Part shown: piece after piece, positions 30,741-36,445 of the stretch
Layout of the letters: every line of letters begins with the position of its first letter
Position numbering within the stretch: position 1 is the stretch's first letter
DNA from: Desulfurivibrionaceae bacterium
Lineage (GTDB): Bacteria > Desulfobacterota > Desulfobulbia > Desulfobulbales > UBA5123
DNA: 36,445 nucleotides
Direction of reading: 5' to 3'
Assembly: GCA_030145325.1 (NCBI GenBank)
Contig: JAQYVW010000029.1
Coordinates: 1-36,445 of the forward strand
Position numbers and translations under genes: made by a program
The notes under the pieces: generated by a model
What the model saw: only the letters and a program-made list of their open reading frames with translations
Databases searched by the model: none
What the model was told of the DNA's origin: nothing

Positions 30741-33560
30741 ATGAAAATTACCTCTTCCAATGTCTACGTCGGGCCAAATGTTTATGCCCATTTTCCCGTT
30801 ATTCGTCACGTTGTTAGCTTAGGGATATTGGAGCAGTATCCGTCGGTGAAGCTCGGCGCTGCTTTTATTGAAGGGTTGATTGCCGCTTTGCCGGGCTTGC
30901 AGCAACACGGTTGTTCTCACGGCGTCGCCGGTGGTTTTATTCGGCGCTTAAGTGAAAATGAGGGCACCTGGGTGGCCCATATCTGGGAACATGTCATCCT
31001 TGAGCTACAATGCATGGCTGGCACGGAAGTAACCTTTGGCAAAACCCGGGGCACTGGCGAAGAGGGTTGCTATAACCTGATCTTTCAATATAAGCAGCGT
31101 GATGTTGGCTTGGAAGCTTCGAAATTGGCGAGAAAGATCCTTATCTCCTTGATGCCGGAAACCATTCAGGCGCAGCTGGATTCTAAGCTGGAGGATGATT
31201 TCAACTTCGATGATGAATTGTCCAATTTTATCCATTTTGCCCAACGCAAGGAGTTTGGCCCCAGTACCCAATCACTGGTCAATGCGGCTGAAGAACGTAA
31301 CATCCCCTGGTTGCGCTTAAACCAGTACAGCCTGGTGCAGTTTGGTCATGGCAAATATCAGCAACGTATTCAGGCGACCATTACCAGCCAGACCAACCAT
31401 ATTGCCGTGGAGATTTCCTGCGACAAGGAAGATACCCATCATCTCCTCAACGACCTGGGTTTGCCGGTGCCGCAGCAACGCATGGTCTATTCTGAGCAGC
31501 AGGCGATCAAGGCTGCCGAACGCATTGGCTATCCGGTGGTGATCAAGCCCTTGAATGCCAACCATGGCCGGGGCGTTTCCATCAACCTTACCGACAAAGA
31601 GCAGATTGCCGCAGCTTTCGCCTACGCCAAAAAGCACAGTACCAGTCGGGCAATCTTGGTGGAATCATTTCTCACCGGTTTGGATCACCGGATGCTGGTG
31701 GTGAATGGTGAACTGGTGGCAGTGGCCAAGCGGGTGCCGGGCCATGTTGTTGGTGATGGTAAGAGTACCATCGCCCAGTTGATCAATATTGTTAATTCGG
31801 ATCCTCGCCGAGGGGTCGGCCATGAAAAGGTGCTGACCCAACTGGAACTGGATACCCAGGCCATACGGTTGCTGGAAGAGGCAGGGTTTAGCGAGGAGAC
31901 GATCCTGCCGGCAGGAGAGATATTCTACCTGCGCTCCACTGCTAATCTGTCCACCGGTGGCACGGCCATCGATATGACCGATGTCTTGCACCCCGATAAT
32001 AAGGCCATGGCAGAACGGGCGGTAAACGCGGTTGGCCTGGATGTTGGTGGCGTTGATTTTTTGACTGCGGACATCACCAAATCCTACAAAGACATCGGGG
32101 GTGGCATTGTGGAGATTAATGCCGCCCCTGGCTTTAGAATGCATGTTTCCCCCAGTGAAGGCAAGCCTCGGGATGTTGCCGGGAAGGTCATGGACATGTT
32201 GTTCCCGCCCGCCTCGCCCGCTCGCATCCCCATTGCGGCTATCACTGGCACCAACGGCAAAACCACCACCTCCCGGATGTTGGCCCATATTCTTAAAACC
32301 GCAGGCCACGTGGTGGGAATGACCTCCACCGAAGGGGTATATGTTGATGGTCATCTCTCCGTGAAAGGCGACATGACCGGCCCGGTCTCTTCACAGATTG
32401 TCTTGCGCGATCCCTCCGTTGACATCGCGGTTCTGGAGACGGCCCGAGGCGGTATTTTACGTTCTGGGCTTGGCTATCGTGAAAGTGATGTATCCGCCTG
32501 TCTGAATATTCAACCCGATCATCTGGGCATGAAAGGGATCAATACCCTGGAGCAGTTGGCCGAGATCAAACGGATCGTGGTGGAAGTTGCCCAAGGAACG
32601 GCAGTGCTGAATGCCGACGATCCTCAATGCCTCAAAATGGCAGGTCACACCAACGCCAAGTATATCTGTTACGTCACCATGAACCCTGGTCACGGTCTGG
32701 TTCGGGAACATATCCGCGCCGGTGGCCGGGCCGTGGTCCTTGAACATGGGATCAACGGGGAGATGATTACCATCTTTGATAATGGCGCCCATATGCCCCT
32801 CCTCTGGACCCATTTGATCCCGGCGACCCTGGAAGGCAAGGCGACCCATAATGTCCAGAATGCCATGTTTGCTGCGGCCCTGGCCTATAGCTTGGACAAG
32901 CCCATTGGTGATATTCAGCATGGTTTGCGAACCTTTAGCACCACCTTTTTTCAGGCACCGGGGCGGATGAATGTTTATGACGAACATCCGTTCAAGGTTA
33001 TTCTGGATTACGCCCATAACCCTGACGGTATTCGTTATATGAGCGAATTGGCGAGTAAATTGGAGATTAAGGGGCGACGCATTGTGGTTATCGCCGGGCC
33101 CGGCGATCGCCGCGATGAAGATTTGCGGAATCTGGCCTGCGCCGCAGCCGGTCATTTTGATATCTATATTTGCAAGGCCGATGATAACCGCCGGGGCCGT
33201 GGTCATGATGAGGTACCCAAACTCATTGCCGAGGCATTAAAAGAAGAAAAGATCAGTGAGGATAATATTTTGATTATCCCCAGTGAAGTGGATGCCATCG
33301 ATAAAGCCTTGGGCATGGCGGCTGAGGATGATCTGGTGATGATTTTTGGTGACGCCATTACCCGTTGCTGGAAACAAATAATCACCTTTGGTGGCGATGC
33401 CCCAGTACAAGCAACCGAAAAGGAAAAACCGGTGCAAACGGTGGTCTCAATGCTGGACGCCAATCATCCCGATCCATTTGTCTTGGAGGCGGGGATGAAA
33501 ATCGTCAAAGATGAACGAGGGGTGCGGGTAGTTGCTGATTTAAATGAAGGCAGTGACTGA
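30741..33560 (+). CDS. cphA: Cyanophycin synthetase
   Basis: A 939-residue CphA1-type synthetase. It has an N domain (about 1-185, with VYVGPNVYAHFP and the AEERNIPWLRL/FGHG segment), an ATP-grasp domain (about 210-485, with VVIKPLNANHGRGVSI and the active-site IVEINAAPGFRMH) and a Mur-ligase-like domain (about 490-890, P-loop GTNGKTTT at about 503, LETARGGILRSGLG, DYAHNPDG). In this family the ATP-grasp part adds Asp to the backbone and the Mur part adds Arg to the side chain. Both active sites look intact. A C-terminal tail of about 40 residues beyond the Mur core is unusual. It is followed directly by a paralogue starting at the next base. Confidence 0.96.
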   Translation: MKITSSNVYVGPNVYAHFPVIRHVVSLGILEQYPSVKLGAAFIEGLIAALPGLQQHGCSHGVAGGFIRRLSENEGTWVAHIWEHVILELQCMAGTEVTFGKTRGTGEEGCYNLIFQYKQRDVGLEASKLARKILISLMPETIQAQLDSKLEDDFNFDDELSNFIHFAQRKEFGPSTQSLVNAAEERNIPWLRLNQYSLVQFGHGKYQQRIQATITSQTNHIAVEISCDKEDTHHLLNDLGLPVPQQRMVYSEQQAIKAAERIGYPVVIKPLNANHGRGVSINLTDKEQIAAAFAYAKKHSTSRAILVESFLTGLDHRMLVVNGELVAVAKRVPGHVVGDGKSTIAQLINIVNSDPRRGVGHEKVLTQLELDTQAIRLLEEAGFSEETILPAGEIFYLRSTANLSTGGTAIDMTDVLHPDNKAMAERAVNAVGLDVGGVDFLTADITKSYKDIGGGIVEINAAPGFRMHVSPSEGKPRDVAGKVMDMLFPPASPARIPIAAITGTNGKTTTSRMLAHILKTAGHVVGMTSTEGVYVDGHLSVKGDMTGPVSSQIVLRDPSVDIAVLETARGGILRSGLGYRESDVSACLNIQPDHLGMKGINTLEQLAEIKRIVVEVAQGTAVLNADDPQCLKMAGHTNAKYICYVTMNPGHGLVREHIRAGGRAVVLEHGINGEMITIFDNGAHMPLLWTHLIPATLEGKATHNVQNAMFAAALAYSLDKPIGDIQHGLRTFSTTFFQAPGRMNVYDEHPFKVILDYAHNPDGIRYMSELASKLEIKGRRIVVIAGPGDRRDEDLRNLACAAAGHFDIYICKADDNRRGRGHDEVPKLIAEALKEEKISEDNILIIPSEVDAIDKALGMAAEDDLVMIFGDAITRCWKQIITFGGDAPVQATEKEKPVQTVVSMLDANHPDPFVLEAGMKIVKDERGVRVVADLNEGSD

Positions 33561-35258
33561 ATGACCGCCATGGATATCAAGCTCAAATTAGATGACAGCA
33601 GACGTCTCACCGGCAAAAGCCTGCTCATGGATAACCCCGGTGCGATCATTGATGGTTTTGTCTCCGGGATCAGCAAAGAAGAGGTGGTGGCGCAGTGGCG
33701 TTTGTTTGCCCAACGTTTGCTGACTGAGCTGGGTTGGGAAAGTGAAGAGACGGTCTCGCGCATCTTTGAAGACGGCATTACTGTTGCCATCAGTGCGCCC
33801 ATGGACGCTCTTTATGCCGCCTGTGAACTTAACGAGGCGGCCTGGGAGTTTGCCTGTGCTGAATTCACCGGCAATTCGCGGGTAGAGGATTTTGACTCAG
33901 CGGTTACGCGGATCAGGAAGTGTGTCGATGAAGAGGTGAATCCTCCCTTATTGAACCTGATTAACGAGGCGGAACAAAGGAACGTCCCCTGGCTCAGTGA
34001 CGATGATAATTTTTCTCTTGGTCATGGCGTTGGTTCACAAGTTTGGCCGATATCGTCCCTGCCAGACCCCGCGCAATTGCCTTGGCAACAGTTTAAATCG
34101 GTGCCCATGGCGCTGGTTACCGGCACCAACGGCAAATCCACCACGGTGCGAATCCTCTCCCAAATGGTTAAAGAGGCTGGCAAGTGCTGTGGGGTGACCT
34201 CAACGGATTTTATTCGGGTGGGCGACAACGTCATTGATTATGGCGATTATTCCGGGCCGGGAGGGGCGCGAATCCTGCTCCGCCACCCAAACACGGAAGC
34301 TGCTATTCTCGAAGTTGCCCGTGGCGGTATCTTACGCCGGGGCTTGCCGGTAGATCGCGTTGATGCAGCCCTCATCACCAATATTGCCGCCGACCATTTA
34401 GGTCAGTACGGGATCAACACCGTTGCCGCTTTGGCCAAAGCCAAGGCGGTGGTTGCCAAAGCTCTCAGCTCCGGCAACCTGGTCTTAAATGCTGATGATG
34501 AGCAGTTGGTCAACCTGGCTCCAGAATTGCCGGTTAACAAGTGCTGGTTTTCTCTTAATCAAGACCATCCGGTTATCGAGGCCCATCGGGACCAGGGCGG
34601 AGCTGTCTGCTTTCTCCATAACGGCTGGCTGGTTTATGCCGACGATCAGGAAGAAGTTGAAATCATCGCCGTCAATGATATCCCCATGACCTTAAACGGT
34701 GCTGCCCGCCATAATATCCACAATGCCTTGGGGGCGCTCGGGATTGCTAAAAGCCTGGGTATTGATAACAAATCCATTGCCATGGCATTGCGTCAATTCT
34801 CCAGCAGTGTTGAAGATAATCCTGGCCGCGGCAACCAGTTTGAGGTCAACGGGGGCACGGTGATAATGGATTTTGCCCACAACGTCCACGGGATGGATGC
34901 CATGGCGGCTACGGTTGCCAATATGCCAGCCCAGCGGAAGTTTCTGATGTTGAGCATGGCCGGTGATCGCAGTGATCAGGACATCCGAGAGTCTACTCAG
35001 TCCGCCCTGGCAATGGGGCCGGATATTCTGGTGGCGGCTGATTTGGAGATCTACCTGCGGGGGCGGCAACCGGGTGAAGTCCCCAAGCTCATCGCTGATG
35101 CCGCGCACGCCTGCGGAATGCCAAAGGAAAACATCATTGTTGTCGACAGCCCTTATGCGGGGGCTAAACTGATTGTCGAGCGATTGCAGGTTGAGGATCT
35201 TGCCCTCTTGCTGGCCCTTTCCCATCGAGATGAAATTATTAAGTTGCTCAGGCGATGA
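33561..35258 (+). CDS. CphA-like Mur ligase lacking the ATP-grasp domain
   Basis: A 565-residue paralogue of the preceding synthetase. The N domain is present (about 1-165; INEAEQRNVPWLSDD and SLGHG match the CphA segment that leads into its ATP-grasp part). The Mur-ligase domain follows at once, with P-loop GTNGKST at about 188, LEVARGGILRRGL, NIAADHLGQYGI and DFAHNVHGMD. The roughly 280-residue ATP-grasp module is missing, with a short Pro/Gln linker in its place, so this is not a frameshift or truncation. It should still activate a carboxylate with ATP and ligate an amine, but cannot add backbone Asp by the usual route. The start codon abuts the cphA stop. Function is unknown; a helper of CphA or an enzyme making a modified polymer are options. 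Confidence 0.88.
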   Translation: MTAMDIKLKLDDSRRLTGKSLLMDNPGAIIDGFVSGISKEEVVAQWRLFAQRLLTELGWESEETVSRIFEDGITVAISAPMDALYAACELNEAAWEFACAEFTGNSRVEDFDSAVTRIRKCVDEEVNPPLLNLINEAEQRNVPWLSDDDNFSLGHGVGSQVWPISSLPDPAQLPWQQFKSVPMALVTGTNGKSTTVRILSQMVKEAGKCCGVTSTDFIRVGDNVIDYGDYSGPGGARILLRHPNTEAAILEVARGGILRRGLPVDRVDAALITNIAADHLGQYGINTVAALAKAKAVVAKALSSGNLVLNADDEQLVNLAPELPVNKCWFSLNQDHPVIEAHRDQGGAVCFLHNGWLVYADDQEEVEIIAVNDIPMTLNGAARHNIHNALGALGIAKSLGIDNKSIAMALRQFSSSVEDNPGRGNQFEVNGGTVIMDFAHNVHGMDAMAATVANMPAQRKFLMLSMAGDRSDQDIRESTQSALAMGPDILVAADLEIYLRGRQPGEVPKLIADAAHACGMPKENIIVVDSPYAGAKLIVERLQVEDLALLLALSHRDEIIKLLRR

Positions 35259-35350
35259 GCAGGTGAGGTCTGGCGGCAGAAATTCCGGCAACAGCGTGGA
35301 GGAGGCGGGGGTGATGTTGAGGAAATGGAAATTCTGCGGGTTGTAATCTT

Positions 35351-36007
35351 ATGAAGATAGCATTGTTCAGCGATACCCATGCTTTGCATGGGAAAATTAA
35401 CATTCCCGACGCAGATATTTTGATTTTTGCCGGAGACATGACCCATTGCCGTACCTCGCGAGATGTTGCGGACTTTAATGCTTTTCTGGGCTCGCTGCCC
35501 CATGGGCATAAAATCGTCATTGGTGGCAATCACGATCATCGCTTGGCTCGTGATCAGCAAAAAGCGCAATCTCTTCTCTCCGAAGCGATATATCTTCTGG
35601 ATCAATCGGTGGTCATTGCTGGTATAACCATTTACGGAGCCCCCTGGCAGCCGACATTTAACCATCGTGCCTGTGATGCTTTTGCCTTGCCGCGCGGAAA
35701 AGCGCTGCAGGAGAAATGGGCCATGATTCCGCCTGATGTGGATATTCTCGTAACCCACGCTCCTCCTGCCGGCATTCTTGATCAGGACGGCCCGGTGGCC
35801 CATGGGTGTTCTGACCTCACCGCCGCCGTGGCTGCCCGCCAACCCCGGTATCATATTTTCGGCCATATTCACAGCCATCACGGTGTGATTAAACATGGCG
35901 CCACAATTTATATCAATTGCAATGTCCAAGGGGAAAACGGGGCCTTACGATCCGCACTTTTGCTTGACTATGAATCAGGTGAATTACTTGATGTTGGGAG
36001 TTGGTAG
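35351..36007 (+). CDS. Soluble calcineurin-like metallophosphoesterase
   Basis: A 218-residue cytosolic phosphoesterase. The five metal-binding blocks are in order: SDTHALHG, FAGDMTH, GGNHDHR, VTHAPP and FGHIHSHHG. The short length and the order match MPPED1/239FB-like stand-alone phosphoesterases. The physiological substrate is not known. It begins 92 bases after the CphA-like gene on the same strand and is followed 5 bases later by a methyltransferase, so it could be the tail of the same transcript or the head of a new operon. Confidence 0.88.
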   Translation: MKIALFSDTHALHGKINIPDADILIFAGDMTHCRTSRDVADFNAFLGSLPHGHKIVIGGNHDHRLARDQQKAQSLLSEAIYLLDQSVVIAGITIYGAPWQPTFNHRACDAFALPRGKALQEKWAMIPPDVDILVTHAPPAGILDQDGPVAHGCSDLTAAVAARQPRYHIFGHIHSHHGVIKHGATIYINCNVQGENGALRSALLLDYESGELLDVGSW

Positions 36008-36012
36008 GAGTT

Positions 36013-36445
36013 ATGCGAAAAAATAATAAAACCACGATGACGATCCAAAAAGTTTTCGACAAATATGCATCCCGCTATGATGAATCGCGGCGGAAGCTCA
36101 TCCCTTGTTTTGATGATTTTTATCGGGTGGCGATGACTGTTATTCCCTTTGTCAAAGATAAGGAAATCAAGGTGTTAGACTTGGGGGCAGGCACAGGTTT
36201 AATGGCGGAAATGGTCGCTCGGCAATACCCAAGTGCAAAAATTACCTTGATGGATATTTCCGAAAAAATGTTGTTCGAGGCTGAGGCAAGGGTTGCCAGT
36301 TATCCAAATCACTTTGAATTTATTGTCACCGATTATGCCAGGACCGCATCATTACCCCAGGATTACGACCTGATCATTTCATCTCTGTCAATTCATCATC
36401 TCTCAGACCGTAACAAACAGGAACTATTCCAAAAGATATATGCGC
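36013..36445 (+). CDS. Class I SAM-dependent methyltransferase (partial, runs off the window)
   Basis: The first 144 codons of a methyltransferase are present; the 3' end lies outside the window. The SAM-binding motif VLDLGAGTGLMAEM follows about 55 residues of N-terminal cap, then LMDISEKML (motif II acidic residue) and DLIISSLSIHHL. This is the general UbiE/TrmR-like class I pattern, with no hint of substrate. A TAGGAG ribosome binding site lies two bases before the ATG, which is tight spacing. Confidence 0.85.
   Translation, partial: MRKNNKTTMTIQKVFDKYASRYDESRRKLIPCFDDFYRVAMTVIPFVKDKEIKVLDLGAGTGLMAEMVARQYPSAKITLMDISEKMLFEAEARVASYPNHFEFIVTDYARTASLPQDYDLIISSLSIHHLSDRNKQELFQKIYA

Noticed and set aside
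31665-32354. Antisense open frame (229 codons) inside cphA
   Set aside because: Opposite the conserved ATP-grasp/Mur junction of CphA; no domain in the translation.
1-36445. CRISPR arrays, tRNA or rRNA genes, prophage
   Set aside because: No regularly spaced direct repeats, no cloverleaf-compatible sequence with TψC-arm signature, and no phage structural or replication genes were seen.

Overview
The window looks like chromosomal DNA of an anaerobic or microaerophilic Gram-negative bacterium, most plausibly a member of the Desulfobacterota close to the Desulfobulbales. This is an inference from the mix of families: sigma-54 activator, hybrid histidine kinase, TauE-type anion exporter, DtxR-FeoA fusion with FeoB and a ferredoxin, MoaE-like protein, and ADP-forming acyl-CoA synthetase. 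No rRNA or other taxonomic marker is present. There is no CRISPR array, tRNA, rRNA or prophage; the only transposon-like DNA is a small family of 143-bp inverted-repeat elements.

Layout. 0-1.2 kb: a tyrosine recombinase (minus). 1.6-4.2 kb: pepN, preceded by a long hairpin. 4.2-6.4 kb (minus): a PhnD-type periplasmic binding protein translationally coupled to a HAMP-GGDEF diguanylate cyclase. 6.7-8.4 kb (minus): a small membrane protein and a TauE/SafE exporter, ending in a strong terminator. Upstream lie a consensus sigma-54 promoter and two enhancer-like sites, and a sigma-54 activator with a degenerate receiver is encoded divergently (8.97-10.3 kb). 10.4-11.7 kb: a UspA-like protein and a MoaE-like gene whose leader can form alternative helices, one over its ribosome binding site. 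11.9-13.4 kb: efp and epmA, the elongation factor P beta-lysylation pair. 13.5-17.2 kb (minus): a family-4 uracil-DNA glycosylase and a second PhnD sensor, here fused to a PAS hybrid histidine kinase. 17.5-21.4 kb: an iron operon (FeoB-like, DtxR-FeoA, ferredoxin, unknown Cys protein). 21.6-26.7 kb: an AcuC/HDAC-type deacetylase, an ADP-forming acyl-CoA synthetase and a CoA-transferase fused to a Pat-like GNAT acetyltransferase. 27.0-28.1 kb: a membrane-anchored metallophosphoesterase. 28.6-35.3 kb: a cyanophycin cassette (iadA, cphB, cphA and a CphA-like protein without ATP-grasp). 35.35 kb to the end: a soluble metallophosphoesterase and the start of a SAM methyltransferase.

The best candidates for something undescribed are: (1) the CphA paralogue that keeps the N domain and Mur ligase but lacks the whole ATP-grasp module, directly behind cphA; (2) the sigma-54 circuit, in which an activator without a phosphorylatable aspartate faces a perfect -24/-12 promoter with twin 17-bp dyads; (3) the switch-like leader of the MoaE-like gene; (4) two independent signalling systems using PhnD-type sensors; (5) the physical linkage of lysine acetylation and deacetylation enzymes to acetyl-CoA/acetate enzymes; and (6) a 143-bp MITE-like family with two full copies in inverted orientation plus one remnant.
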